The notes: generated from the letters alone by a model not told the origin. Counted from the stretch's first letter, positions 25,033-33,660 are shown. The stretch: 41,328 nt of DNA from CAJKWP01 sp050943075 (GCA_050943075.1 JBMNOM010000003.1:1-41328); one strand, 5' to 3'. Translations and numbers: made by a program.

Positions 25033-27684
25033 ATGGAAGCAAAAAAATATGTTTATAGTTTTGCTGAACTTAAACAAGAAGACAGAAATTTGGCGGGCGG
25101 AAAAGCTGCAAACTTGGCAGTTATGAAGCAATTGGGCTTGAATGTTCCAAGTGGCTTTGTTGTGACAACAGAAGCATGTAATAACTTTTACGATGCTGGC
25201 AAAAAACTTTCTGACGATGTTAAAGAACAAATTTTGTTCAATTTAAAAAATCTTGAAAAAGCAGCAGGAAGAGTTTTTGGAGACAAAAACGATCCTTTAT
25301 TAGTATCTGTAAGAAGTGGTGCAAGAGTTTCAATGCCTGGTATGATGAACACAGTTTTAAACATTGGGCTTAACGATGAAATTGTTGAAGGGCTTGCAAA
25401 GAAATTTAATAACGAGTGGTTTGCTTACGACACTTACCGCCGCTTTATTCAAATGTATAGTGATGTTGTTGCTTCTCTTGATGGTGCAGAGTTTGAAAAG
25501 ATTATCGACGACAAAAAACACAAACGTGGTGTTAAACTTGACACAGAATTAACAGTTGATGATTTGAAAGATTTAATTGCTAAGTTTAAAGCAGTTTATA
25601 AAAAAGAATTGAAAGAAGAATTCCCACAAGACCCAATTAAACAATTGTTAAGTTGCGTGGAAGCCGTGTTCTCATCATGGGACAACAAACGCGCAATTGT
25701 TTATAGAAGACTTAACAACATTCCAAACGAATGGGGAACAGCAGCAAGTGTGCAAATGATGGTTTATGGAAACTTAAACGAAAAATCTGCTTCTGGCGTT
25801 GCTTTCTCAAGAAACCCAGCAACAGGGGAAAAAGCATTGTTTGGTGAATATTTGCCAAAAGCACAAGGCGAAGACGTTGTTGCCGGTGTTAGAACACCAA
25901 AAGAAATTAATGAACTTCAATTTGAAAACCCAGTTGCTTATGAACAACTTGTGAAAAACATTAGAACACTTGAAGAACATTACAAAGACATGCAAGACGT
26001 TGAGTTTACAATTGAAGATGGGCTTCTTTACATGCTTCAAACAAGAAATGGAAAAAGAACAGCTCATGCAGCATTAAAAATTGCAGTTGATTTGGTTAAA
26101 GAAGGGAAAATTTCCGACAAAGAAGCTGTTATGATGATGGATGCAAAACAACTTGACACAATTCTTCATCCAGTGTTTGACGAAAAAGCATTAAAGAAAG
26201 AAACCCCACTTGCAAAAGGCTTGCCAGCAAGCCCAGGCGCTGCAACTGGTAAAATTGTGTTTAATGCAGATGTTGCAAAAGAACTTCAAGATAAAGGGGA
26301 AAAAGTTGTTTTGGTGAGAGTTGAAACTTCCCCAGAAGACATTGTTGGCTTTATTTCAGCAGAAGGCATTTTGACACAACGTGGCGGCATGACATCTCAC
26401 GCAGCTGTTGTTGCAAGAGGAATGGGCAAATGCTGTGTTGCAGGTTGTGAAGATTTAAGAATTAATGAAGCCGCTGGCGAAATCTACATTGGAAACAAAC
26501 TTTTTAAAGAAGGCGATGTTATTTCAATTGATGGTTTCACAGGAAATGTTTACGGCTCAAGCATTCCAACAGTTGAACTTGCACTTTCAACTGACTACCA
26601 CACAATGATGGGTTGGGTAGATAAATACAGAGTGATGCAAGTTAAGGCAAATGCGGACACAACAAAAGACGCAATTATGGCATACAACTTTGGCGCTGAA
26701 GGTGTTGGACTTGTTAGAACAGAACACATGTTCTTTGAAAAAGAAAGGCTTAAAGCAATTGTTGAAATGATTCTTGCAGGCTCTGATGAAGATAGACAAA
26801 GAGCAATCAGTAAAATTATGCCATACCAAAAACAAGACTTTATTGGCATTTACAGAGAAATGAAAGGTTATCCAGTGACAATTAGGCTTTTGGATCCACC
26901 TCTTCATGAATTCTTGCCAAAAACAGAAAGTGAAATTGAAACTTTTGCAAGAGAAATGATGGTTAGTGTTAACACATTAAGAAGAAAAGTTGAATCACTT
27001 CGTGAATTTAACCCAATGATGGGACACAGAGGCGTTCGTCTTGATGTCACATATCCAGAAATTGCAAAAATGCAAACACAAGCAATCATTGAAGCGGCAA
27101 TTGAAGTTAATGCAGAATTTGGCTTTAACATTGTTGTTGAAATTATGATTCCACTTGCTTCAGACTTGAAAGAATATAAATATGTTCACGACATCATTGT
27201 TGCACAAGCTGAAAAAACAATTAAAGAACATGGTGCACGCTTGAAATACAAAGTGGGCACAATGATTGAATTGCCAAGAGCAGCAATTCTTGCTGATGAA
27301 CTTGCAAAAACTGCAGAATTCTTCTCATTTGGAACAAACGACTTAACACAAATGACTTATGGTTTCAGCCGTGATGACGCTGCAAAATTCTTGCCAGCAT
27401 ATTACGAAAAGAAAATTTTTGAATTTGACCCATTTGTGACAATCGACCAAAAAGGTGTTGGTGCACTTGTTGAAATGGCAGTTAAAAAAGCAAGAGAAAT
27501 CAACCCAGAATTCAAATGCGGTGTTTGTGGAGAACATGGCGGAGAAGCAGTTTCTGTTGAATTCTTCCACAAAGTTGGTTTAAACTATGTTTCTTGCTCG
27601 CCATACAGAGTGCCAATTGCACGTTTAGCTGCAGCTCAAGCAAACATTAAATATCCAAGAGAATGTGCTGTTAATGTTAAATAA
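25033..27684 (+). CDS. ppdK: Pyruvate phosphate dikinase
   Basis: Interconverts pyruvate, ATP and Pi with PEP, AMP and PPi; in anaerobes it often works in the glycolytic direction. Order: N-terminal ATP-grasp domain (DRNLAGGKAANLAVMKQLGL, then SVRSGARVSMPGMMNTVLN), the swivelling phosphohistidine domain with GGMTSHAAVVARGMG (catalytic His at about 456, equal to His455 of the C. symbiosum enzyme), and the C-terminal TIM barrel (GAEGVGLVRTEHMFF, FGTNDLTQMTYGFSRDD, and CGVCGEHGG with the catalytic Cys). About 883 residues is full length. I use the ATG at 25033 after AAAGGTG, not the earlier TTG. A terminator follows. Confidence 0.96.
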   Translation: MEAKKYVYSFAELKQEDRNLAGGKAANLAVMKQLGLNVPSGFVVTTEACNNFYDAGKKLSDDVKEQILFNLKNLEKAAGRVFGDKNDPLLVSVRSGARVSMPGMMNTVLNIGLNDEIVEGLAKKFNNEWFAYDTYRRFIQMYSDVVASLDGAEFEKIIDDKKHKRGVKLDTELTVDDLKDLIAKFKAVYKKELKEEFPQDPIKQLLSCVEAVFSSWDNKRAIVYRRLNNIPNEWGTAASVQMMVYGNLNEKSASGVAFSRNPATGEKALFGEYLPKAQGEDVVAGVRTPKEINELQFENPVAYEQLVKNIRTLEEHYKDMQDVEFTIEDGLLYMLQTRNGKRTAHAALKIAVDLVKEGKISDKEAVMMMDAKQLDTILHPVFDEKALKKETPLAKGLPASPGAATGKIVFNADVAKELQDKGEKVVLVRVETSPEDIVGFISAEGILTQRGGMTSHAAVVARGMGKCCVAGCEDLRINEAAGEIYIGNKLFKEGDVISIDGFTGNVYGSSIPTVELALSTDYHTMMGWVDKYRVMQVKANADTTKDAIMAYNFGAEGVGLVRTEHMFFEKERLKAIVEMILAGSDEDRQRAISKIMPYQKQDFIGIYREMKGYPVTIRLLDPPLHEFLPKTESEIETFAREMMVSVNTLRRKVESLREFNPMMGHRGVRLDVTYPEIAKMQTQAIIEAAIEVNAEFGFNIVVEIMIPLASDLKEYKYVHDIIVAQAEKTIKEHGARLKYKVGTMIELPRAAILADELAKTAEFFSFGTNDLTQMTYGFSRDDAAKFLPAYYEKKIFEFDPFVTIDQKGVGALVEMAVKKAREINPEFKCGVCGEHGGEAVSVEFFHKVGLNYVSCSPYRVPIARLAAAQANIKYPRECAVNVK

Positions 27685-27710
27685 TTAACAAAAAAAATAT
27701 AACAAAAACA

Positions 27711-27742
27711 AAAAATTGCAAATTAACGTTTGCAATTTTTTT
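27711..27742 (+). terminator. Terminator after ppdK
   Basis: AAAAATTGCAAA at 27711-27722 pairs with TTTGCAATTTTT at 27729-27740, with a 6-base loop and a T run. Confidence 0.85.
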
Positions 27743-27830
27743 ATTTTAAAATTATGGCATATTCTACATTTTTTTTGCGCAAATTAAATTTGTGATAAGT
27801 TTAACCAGCAGTTTTTTAGGAGATAATTAA

Positions 27831-28097
27831 ATGAAAGTCAATTTAAAAAAACAAAAAAAGGCATTTGATAAAAGCCTGAAAAACAAAGAGCTTGCAGTTG
27901 AAATCATTGAAGAAAAGGTTTTGAACGAAAACGACATTGAGTTGCATACAATGCTAATGAAATCAGATTTTGAAAACTACTTGCAAATAAATTCAAATGT
28001 CATTAAAAGTTTTTTGGAAACCCAGCAAGCAGATTTGACTGATTTTAATAATTACGAAAAGGAACTGTCTAAACGAAGTGGAAATAAGAAGAGGTGA
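27831..28097 (+). CDS. Small protein coupled to mazF, candidate antitoxin
   Basis: 88 residues, lysine-rich at both ends, acidic in the middle and predicted helical (KNKELAVEIIEEKVLNENDIE). It has an AGGAGA ribosome site and overlaps mazF by 20 bases, the usual antitoxin-first arrangement. It does not show the ribbon-helix-helix start expected of the EndoAI/MazE antitoxin of B. subtilis, nor an AbrB-type fold that I recognise. The antitoxin role is inferred from position only. Confidence 0.6.
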   Translation: MKVNLKKQKKAFDKSLKNKELAVEIIEEKVLNENDIELHTMLMKSDFENYLQINSNVIKSFLETQQADLTDFNNYEKELSKRSGNKKR

Positions 28098-28422
28098 CAT
28101 CTTTTATGCTGATTTAAGCCCTGTCGTGGGAAGCGAGCAGGGCGGAATTAGACCTGTTTTGGTTATACAAAATGACGTGGGAAATAAATATTCTCCAACA
28201 GTTATTGTTGCTGCAATCACAAGCCAAATCAACAAAGCAAAAATTCCAACCCATGTTGAACTTGAAAGCGCAATTTATTCACTACCAAAAGATTCTGTTA
28301 TCCTTCTTGAGCAAATTAGAACAATTGATAAGCGAAGATTAAAAGAAAAAATCACAACCATAGACGATGCAAAAATGAAACAAGTACACAAGTCAATTTT
28401 AATTAGTTTGGGGTTTGTTTAA
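28078..28422 (+). CDS. mazF: MazF/EndoA-type mRNA interferase
   Basis: Sequence-specific endoribonuclease toxin of the PemK/MazF fold. The N-terminus IRRGDIFYADLSPVVGSEQGGIRPVLVIQND holds the catalytic Arg of GGIRPV, and the Thr in VVAAITSQ-type (here IVAAITSQINKAK), LPKDSVILLEQIRTIDKRRL and the C-terminal helix are all conserved as in EndoA. 114 residues. The start is GTG at 28078, within the upstream small gene, suggesting coupled and lower translation. A strong terminator follows. Confidence 0.93.
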   Translation: MEIRRGDIFYADLSPVVGSEQGGIRPVLVIQNDVGNKYSPTVIVAAITSQINKAKIPTHVELESAIYSLPKDSVILLEQIRTIDKRRLKEKITTIDDAKMKQVHKSILISLGFV

Positions 28423-28436
28423 TACTTAACTTAACA

Positions 28437-28460
28437 AGCAGACGCGGTCTGCTTTTTTTG
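28437..28460 (+). terminator. Terminator after mazF
   Basis: AGCAGAC at 28437-28443 pairs with GTCTGCT at 28447-28453, a 3-base loop, then seven T. From here to 28600 the DNA is AT-rich without features. Confidence 0.9.
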
Positions 28461-28600
28461 TTTTAAAAATTTTAATTAAAAATGATGAAATTTTTTAATT
28501 TTTTCATTAAAAAACAGATAAATTTAATAAATTGTTGTTAATTATCTTTATTTTCAAGCAAAATTATTTTTTAATTTTATATTGCAATGTGTTAATAAAA

Positions 28601-28666
28601 TTGCGCCAAAACTTTTGTTGTGTTAAAATATAATGGTTAAACCAAAAAAACAAAAATGGCTTAACC
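28601..28666 (+). promoter_or_regulatory. Promoter and operator/hairpin of deoB
   Basis: TTGCGC at 28601-28606, 17 bases, TAAAAT at 28624-28629, with an overlapping TATAAT at 28629-28634. A perfect palindrome TGGTTAAACCA (28634-28644) sits at the start site. A second element GGCTTAACC (28658-28666) can pair with its GGTTAAACC with one mismatch. This could be an operator (for instance for a DeoR-type repressor) or a 5' hairpin; no regulator gene is next to it. Confidence 0.5.
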
Positions 28667-28685
28667 TCAAAACACGAGGTGAATT

Positions 28686-29846
28686 ATGAGAGTTTTTTTA
28701 ACAGTTATAGATAGTTTTGGTGTTGGCGAGTTGCCAGACGCTCATCTTTTTGGTGACGAGGGCAGCAACACTTATGTTAACATTTACAACAAAACAAAAG
28801 TTGATTTAAAAACAATGATTAAAATGGGGCTTAATGCAATTGAGGGCATTAACTTGCCTTATGACAAAAATGCATTAATTGGTTCTTTTGCAAAATTAAG
28901 TGAAAAGACAATGGCAAAAGACACAACCGCTGGGCACTATGAAATTTCAGGTATTTTACTTGAAAAACCATATCCTGTTTTTCCAAACGCATTTAGCAAA
29001 GAATTTGTGAAAATGTTGGAAGATGCTTGTGGAGTTTGTTTCATTGGCAATGAAGTTGCTTCTGGCACAGAAATTATTGCAAGGCTTGGCAAACAGCACA
29101 TTGAGGAAAAGAAACCAATTCTTTACACATCTCAAGACAGCGTTTTGCAAATTGCAGCGCACGAAGAGGTTTTTCCACTTGAACGTCTTTACGACATTTG
29201 CCAAAAGGCAAGAACTATTGCAACAGGCGACTATAACGTTGCAAGAGTTATTGCAAGGCCATTTATAACAGTAGAGGGCGAATTTGTTAGAACGCCAAAC
29301 CGCCACGACTTTGCACTTTCTCCACCAATGCCAAGTGTGCTTGACAAATTGCACGCGCAAGGCTTTGACACACTTTCTGTTGGCAAAGTGTATGATGTTT
29401 TCACAGGAAGTGGAATAAGCCAAAAATTTGCAGGCAAAAACAACACACAAGGGCTTGACTCCATTGAAGAAATTTTAAGCAAAGATTTTAATGGGCTTAT
29501 GTTTGCAAACCTTGTTGACACCGACATGCTTTTTGGGCACAGAAACGACTTTGTTGGCTATGCAAATGCTTTGAAAGAAATTGATAATAGAATTGAAAAA
29601 TGGTTGCCAGAGTTAAGAGAAGATGACATTTTCATTGTGACAGCCGACCATGGCTGTGATCCAACAACTCCAAGCACAGACCACTCAAGAGAATATGTTC
29701 CACTTTTAGTTTATGGAAAACAACTTAAAAAAGGAATTAACTTGGGAGTGATTCACGGCTTTGACATCATTGCAAAATCAATTTTAGACCTATTTGGCGT
29801 GGAAGAACATAAAGACTCATTTTTAAGAAAATTAATGCAAAATTAA
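28686..29846 (+). CDS. deoB: Phosphopentomutase
   Basis: Interconverts (deoxy)ribose-1-phosphate and (deoxy)ribose-5-phosphate, feeding nucleoside sugars from phosphorylases such as Pdp into central metabolism. Alkaline phosphatase superfamily with metal-site motifs VIDSFGVGELPDA at the start, KDTTAGHYEISG (the Thr-containing active site), NLVDTDMLFGHRND and TADHGCDPTTPSTDHSREYVPLL. 386 residues is typical. A GAGGTG ribosome site precedes the ATG. It is a single-gene unit with its own promoter and terminator. Confidence 0.96.
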   Translation: MRVFLTVIDSFGVGELPDAHLFGDEGSNTYVNIYNKTKVDLKTMIKMGLNAIEGINLPYDKNALIGSFAKLSEKTMAKDTTAGHYEISGILLEKPYPVFPNAFSKEFVKMLEDACGVCFIGNEVASGTEIIARLGKQHIEEKKPILYTSQDSVLQIAAHEEVFPLERLYDICQKARTIATGDYNVARVIARPFITVEGEFVRTPNRHDFALSPPMPSVLDKLHAQGFDTLSVGKVYDVFTGSGISQKFAGKNNTQGLDSIEEILSKDFNGLMFANLVDTDMLFGHRNDFVGYANALKEIDNRIEKWLPELREDDIFIVTADHGCDPTTPSTDHSREYVPLLVYGKQLKKGINLGVIHGFDIIAKSILDLFGVEEHKDSFLRKLMQN

Positions 29847-29917
29847 TAAAAAACACCAAAAAAACACAAAAAAATTAATAAAAAACAGCAATTTTTAAGA
29901 AAAATGCTAAAAAACAA

Positions 29918-29950
29918 AAACTTAAAGTGAAATTTGCTTTAAGTTTTTTT
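29918..29950 (+). terminator. Terminator after deoB
   Basis: AAACTTAAAG at 29918-29927 pairs with CTTTAAGTTT at 29937-29946, followed by T. Bases 29951-30100 are AT-rich with nothing that I can name. Confidence 0.8.
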
Positions 29951-30100
29951 AATTTCTTTTGTGTCTTGTTTGAAAAATAAAATGATTGTGATATTTAAAA
30001 TTTAATTATAATTTTTTAAAATCTGTTTTGCACTTCAATTTAATGTTTATAATCTTTACAATTATGCTTATATATTCTTAATAAAATTATGTTTAGGTGC

Positions 30101-30129
30101 TTGCAAAAAAAAAGTGCATGTGTTATAAT
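30101..30129 (+). promoter_or_regulatory. Promoter of rpsB-tsf
   Basis: TTGCAA at 30101-30106, 17 bases, consensus TATAAT at 30124-30129 with an extended TGT: the best promoter in the window. The start is near 30136, leaving a 130-base leader. Confidence 0.85.
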
Positions 30130-30135
30130 TCACTT

Positions 30136-30265
30136 CGTCAAATGTTTTTGACAAATAAACACTTACGACCCATTTAACAACTGTTGCCTTGTTCCCATCA
30201 TAAGCAAGGTGGTTGTTGGAGTCAAAGACGGCGTAAGGAAGAACAAAAACAAGGAGGAAAAAAAT
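30136..30265 (+). promoter_or_regulatory. Structured leader of rpsB
   Basis: Two stem-loops: GTCAAA/TTTGAC (30137-30142 with 30147-30152), and a long one at 30167-30223 built from GACCC with GG-A-GTC, AACAAC (30176-30181) with GTTGTT (30212-30217), and GCCTTG (30186-30191) with CAAGGT (30205-30210). The ribosome site AAGGAGG is at 30251-30257. It is a candidate autoregulatory ribosomal-protein leader, as known for S2 in other bacteria, but I cannot match it to a described class. Confidence 0.6.
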
Positions 30266-31222
30266 ATGTCAGTTATTTCAATGAAACAATTCCTTGAAGC
30301 TGGTGTGCATTTTGGTCACCAAACTAAAAAATGGAACCCAAAAATGAAAAAATATATTTTTACAGCACGTAATAATATTCATATCATCAACTTGGAAGAA
30401 ACCACTTTATTAGTGGACAAAGCTTATGCGTTTGTTCGTGACGCTGTTGCAAACGGACAAAATGTTCTTTTCGTAGGAACAAAGAAACAAGCTCAAGAAG
30501 CAATTAAGGAAGAAGCAGAAAGATGCGGAATGTTCTATGTTAACAGCCGTTGGCTTGGTGGATGCCTTACAAACTTCAAAACAATTAGAAAAAGTATTGA
30601 AAGACTTAACAAACTTAACCAAATGGAAAAAGTTGGCGAATTTGACTTGCTTCCAAAGAAAGAAGTTGCAATTTTAAAAGCTGAAAAAGCTAAACTTGAA
30701 ACAAATCTTGGCGGAATCAAAGATATGAGAGAACTTCCAGGCGTTATCTTTGTTGTTGACCCAGGCAAAGAACATATCTGTGTTAAAGAAGCTGTCAACC
30801 TTTCAATTCCAGTTGTTGGTCTTGTTGACACAAACTGCGACCCATCAGGCATTGATTACGTAATTCCAGGCAACGACGATGCAATTCGTTCAGTTAAACT
30901 TATTGCAAGCGCAATTGCTGATGCTGTAATCGAAGCAAAAGAAGGTGTTAGCGGAGTTGTTAAACCAAAAGAAATTGAAGCGGAAGAAGAAATTGTTGAC
31001 CTCAAAGCTGTTTTAGCTGAAGCTAAACCAACAGCAGAATTTGTTGAGGAAGACGAAGACAAACTTTCAAAAAAGAAAAAACCCGCAAAAAAACCTGCTA
31101 AAGCAAAAGTTGAAGAACCAAAAGCTGAAGTAGCAGAAGTTAAAGCTGAAACTGAAGTTGCAGAAGAAGCTCCAAAAGCAAAACCTGCAAAACGCAAAAA
31201 AGAAGTTAAGGAGGAAGAATAA
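30266..31222 (+). CDS. rpsB: Ribosomal protein S2 with long charged C-terminal tail
   Basis: Small-subunit protein S2. Signatures: MKQFLEAGVHFGHQTKKWNPKM, VLFVGTKKQAQEAI, NSRWLGGCLTNFKTI, and PVVGLVDTNCDPSGIDYVIPGNDDA. The core ends near residue 240. A tail of about 70 residues follows, rich in Lys, Ala, Pro and Glu (DKLSKKKKPAKKPAKAK and similar), ending in an acidic EEE; many S2 proteins have a shorter tail. The start is the ATG at 30266, 8 bases after AAGGAGG. tsf follows 2 bases after the stop. Confidence 0.97.
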   Translation: MSVISMKQFLEAGVHFGHQTKKWNPKMKKYIFTARNNIHIINLEETTLLVDKAYAFVRDAVANGQNVLFVGTKKQAQEAIKEEAERCGMFYVNSRWLGGCLTNFKTIRKSIERLNKLNQMEKVGEFDLLPKKEVAILKAEKAKLETNLGGIKDMRELPGVIFVVDPGKEHICVKEAVNLSIPVVGLVDTNCDPSGIDYVIPGNDDAIRSVKLIASAIADAVIEAKEGVSGVVKPKEIEAEEEIVDLKAVLAEAKPTAEFVEEDEDKLSKKKKPAKKPAKAKVEEPKAEVAEVKAETEVAEEAPKAKPAKRKKEVKEEE

Positions 31223-31224
31223 TA

Positions 31225-31875
31225 ATGTTTACATCTCAAGATATTGTTAATCTTCGCGCTATGACTGGTGCAGGAATGATGGATTGCAAAAAAGCTTTAA
31301 CAGAAACAAACGGCAATATGGATAAAGCTGTTGAATTTTTAAGAGAAAAAGGAATGGCTGCTGCCGCTAAAAAAGCTGGCAGAATTGCAGCAGAAGGTGC
31401 TGTTGGATCATACATTCACATGGGTGGAAAAATCGGTGTGCTTGTTGAAATCAACTGTGAAACTGACTTTGTTGCAAAATCAGACAAATTCCAAGAACTT
31501 GTTAAAGATGTTGCAATGCACATTGCAGCCGCAAAACCAGAATATGTTGTTGTTGACGAAGTTCCACAAGAAGTGCTTGAAAAAGAAAAAGAAATTTTGA
31601 AAGCACAAGCTTTGAACGAAGGCAAACCAGCTGCAATTATTGACAAAATGGTTGAAGGCAGAGTTAAAAAATTCTACAAAGACGTTGTTTTGATGGAACA
31701 AGACTTTGTTAAGAACCCAGACCTCACAATCAGCCAATTAATTAATGAAGCTGTTCTTAAAATTGGAGAAAAAATTTCAATTAGAAGATTTGCTCGTTTT
31801 GAAATGGGTGAAGGCCTTGAAAAACGCCAAGATAACCTTGCAGACGAAGTTGCAAAAATGACAGGTTCAAACTAA
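31225..31875 (+). CDS. tsf: Elongation factor Ts
   Basis: Nucleotide exchange factor for EF-Tu. N-terminal UBA-like domain LRAMTGAGMMDCKKAL, then KAGRIAAEGAVGSYIHMGGKIGVLVEINCETDFVAKSD, the EF-Tu contact region with the conserved TDFV. 216 residues, the short form found in many Firmicutes and Thermus-like bacteria, with one core subdomain reduced relative to the E. coli protein of about 283. It follows rpsB directly, as usual, and ends before a strong terminator. Confidence 0.96.
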   Translation: MFTSQDIVNLRAMTGAGMMDCKKALTETNGNMDKAVEFLREKGMAAAAKKAGRIAAEGAVGSYIHMGGKIGVLVEINCETDFVAKSDKFQELVKDVAMHIAAAKPEYVVVDEVPQEVLEKEKEILKAQALNEGKPAAIIDKMVEGRVKKFYKDVVLMEQDFVKNPDLTISQLINEAVLKIGEKISIRRFARFEMGEGLEKRQDNLADEVAKMTGSN

Positions 31876-31911
31876 TTTAACAAGTTTGAAAAACTAAATA
31901 AAAACAAAAAG

Positions 31912-31945
31912 AACTTAAAAAGCAGTGCCTTTTTAAGTTTTTTTC
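31912..31945 (+). terminator. Terminator after rpsB-tsf
   Basis: Perfect 11-base stem AACTTAAAAAG (31912-31922) with CTTTTTAAGTT (31929-31939), 6-base loop, then a T run. A TATAAT at 31950-31955 just after it is the likely -10 for ddl. Confidence 0.9.
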
Positions 31946-31996
31946 ACTTTATAATGGAATAAATCATAAATATTCTGTGATGAAGTGGAGAATAAA

Positions 31997-33079
31997 ATGA
32001 AAAATATTGCAGTTTTTTATGGTGGAAAAAGTGTGGAGCACGAAGTTTCTGTTATCACAGGTTTGCAAGTGCTTGAAAACATTGACAAAGAGTTGTTTAA
32101 TCCAATTCCAATTTACATAGATAAACAAGGCATTTGGTGGAAAGTTGAAGACGCCCTAAACAAGGCAACTTATAAAAACTTTGCAAGTGCAAAAAAACAA
32201 AAAGTGTTTATGAAAGCAGGCAGCAAAAGTTTGTTTTTGAAAAAGCGCTTTACTTTGCAAGAAATTAAAATTTATGCAGCAATTAATTTATGTCATGGCA
32301 CAAATGGAGAAGATGGTGTTTTGCAGGGCACACTGGATTGCTTGGGAATTGCAAACAGCGGAAGTGATGTTTTGGCAAGCGCACTTTGTATGAACAAAAT
32401 TATTTTGAAGCAGTTATTCGAGTTTCACAAATTTCCTTGCACAAAATGGGTTTGGTTTGAAAGGGGCACTAAAATTAACCTTGATGACATTGAACTTGCA
32501 TACCCATTGATTGTTAAGCCAGCCAATTTGGGCAGCAGTGTGGGAATTAGTAAATGTGAAAACAAACAAGAACTTGAAAATGCCCTTAAAGTTGCTTTTG
32601 AGTTTGACAGATTTGCAGTTGTGGAAGAATGTGTGCAAAATTTACAAGAAATTAATTGCAGTGTGCAAATGCTGAACGGCGAAGTTGAAACAAGTGAACT
32701 TGAAACACCAATTTCATGGGATAAGTTTTTAAGTTATGAAGATAAATATGTTTCAAAAAACAAAAGCCAAGCAAAACGCATTGTTTCGCCACGCCTTTCA
32801 CGCAAACTTATGAACACTGTTGAACTTTTGTCAAAACAAGCATACATCAAATTTGGGTTAAGTGGTGTAATTAGAATTGACTATCTATACAACACACAAA
32901 CAAAAGAATTTTACATGAACGAAATTAACACAATTCCAGGCTCGCTTTCATTTTATCTTTGGAAACCAAAGGGCATTTCTTTCAAAAAACAAATTTCACT
33001 TCAAATCCAGCAAGCAGAAGAAAAACAAGCACAAAAAAACAAAAACAACACAAATTTTAACAGTGTTTTGCTAAATTAA
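31997..33079 (+). CDS. ddl: D-alanine--D-alanine ligase
   Basis: ATP-grasp ligase making D-Ala-D-Ala for peptidoglycan in the cytoplasm. Motifs: VFYGGKSVEHEVSVITG at the start, LCHGTNGEDGVLQGTLDCLGI, YPLIVKPANLGSSVGISK (ATP-grasp Lys), and YMNEINTIPGSLSFYLW with metal-binding Glu and Asn. About 360 residues is normal. The substrate-site Tyr/Phe region that separates D-Ala from D-Lac ligases cannot be judged safely by eye. ATG at 31997 has GGAG 6 bases before it. Confidence 0.95.
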   Translation: MKNIAVFYGGKSVEHEVSVITGLQVLENIDKELFNPIPIYIDKQGIWWKVEDALNKATYKNFASAKKQKVFMKAGSKSLFLKKRFTLQEIKIYAAINLCHGTNGEDGVLQGTLDCLGIANSGSDVLASALCMNKIILKQLFEFHKFPCTKWVWFERGTKINLDDIELAYPLIVKPANLGSSVGISKCENKQELENALKVAFEFDRFAVVEECVQNLQEINCSVQMLNGEVETSELETPISWDKFLSYEDKYVSKNKSQAKRIVSPRLSRKLMNTVELLSKQAYIKFGLSGVIRIDYLYNTQTKEFYMNEINTIPGSLSFYLWKPKGISFKKQISLQIQQAEEKQAQKNKNNTNFNSVLLN

Positions 33080-33090
33080 TTTCTCATTAT

Positions 33091-33120
33091 TTTACAAACA
33101 GTTAAATAATTTGATATACT
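33091..33120 (+). promoter_or_regulatory. Promoter of rsmD
   Basis: TTTACA at 33091-33096, an 18-base spacer, TATACT at 33115-33120. The predicted start at about 33127 coincides with the A of the rsmD ATG, and no Shine-Dalgarno exists: predicted leaderless. Confidence 0.6.
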
Positions 33121-33126
33121 TAACGC

Positions 33127-33660
33127 ATGAGAATTGTAGCAGGTAAGTATAAAGGCAAAAAACTTCTTTTTCCAAAAAATGATGCGGTTAGACCAACAGC
33201 AGATATGGTGAAAGAAGCTTTGTTTACAAAATTGTTTGACGCCATTCCAAATTCAAATTTTTTGGATTTGTTTTGTGGCAGCGGGCAAATGGGAATTGAA
33301 GCGCTTTCAAGGGATGCAAAAAAAGTTGTTTTTGTTGATAATAACCATGAAAGCATTTCAGTCACAAAGAAAAACCTTGAAGGGCTTGAAGGGGATTTTG
33401 AAGTTGTAAAAGCGCATTTTGCTTCATTTTTGCAAAATACAACAAACACTTTTGATGTTGTTTTCATTGACCCACCATACAAGGAAGAAAAATTTTATTT
33501 TGATTCTTTAAAAACAATAAATGAGAGAAATCTTTTAAACAAAAATGGAATTATTGTTTTGGAAACAGAAAGAAACTTTGTTTTAAACCAAGATTTTTTT
33601 GATGTTTTTGACAAAAAACAATATGGCATTAAAAACTTGTTGTTTTTAAGTTTAAATTAA
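33127..33660 (+). CDS. rsmD: 16S rRNA (guanine966-N2)-methyltransferase
   Basis: Methylates G966 of 16S rRNA in the assembled 30S subunit. The start MRIVAGKYKGKKL and VRPTADMVKEALF are diagnostic, followed by motif I LDLFCGSGQMGIEALSR and the catalytic DPPYKEE. 177 residues is full length. In many Firmicutes rsmD is followed by coaD; here a terminator follows instead. Confidence 0.95.
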   Translation: MRIVAGKYKGKKLLFPKNDAVRPTADMVKEALFTKLFDAIPNSNFLDLFCGSGQMGIEALSRDAKKVVFVDNNHESISVTKKNLEGLEGDFEVVKAHFASFLQNTTNTFDVVFIDPPYKEEKFYFDSLKTINERNLLNKNGIIVLETERNFVLNQDFFDVFDKKQYGIKNLLFLSLN

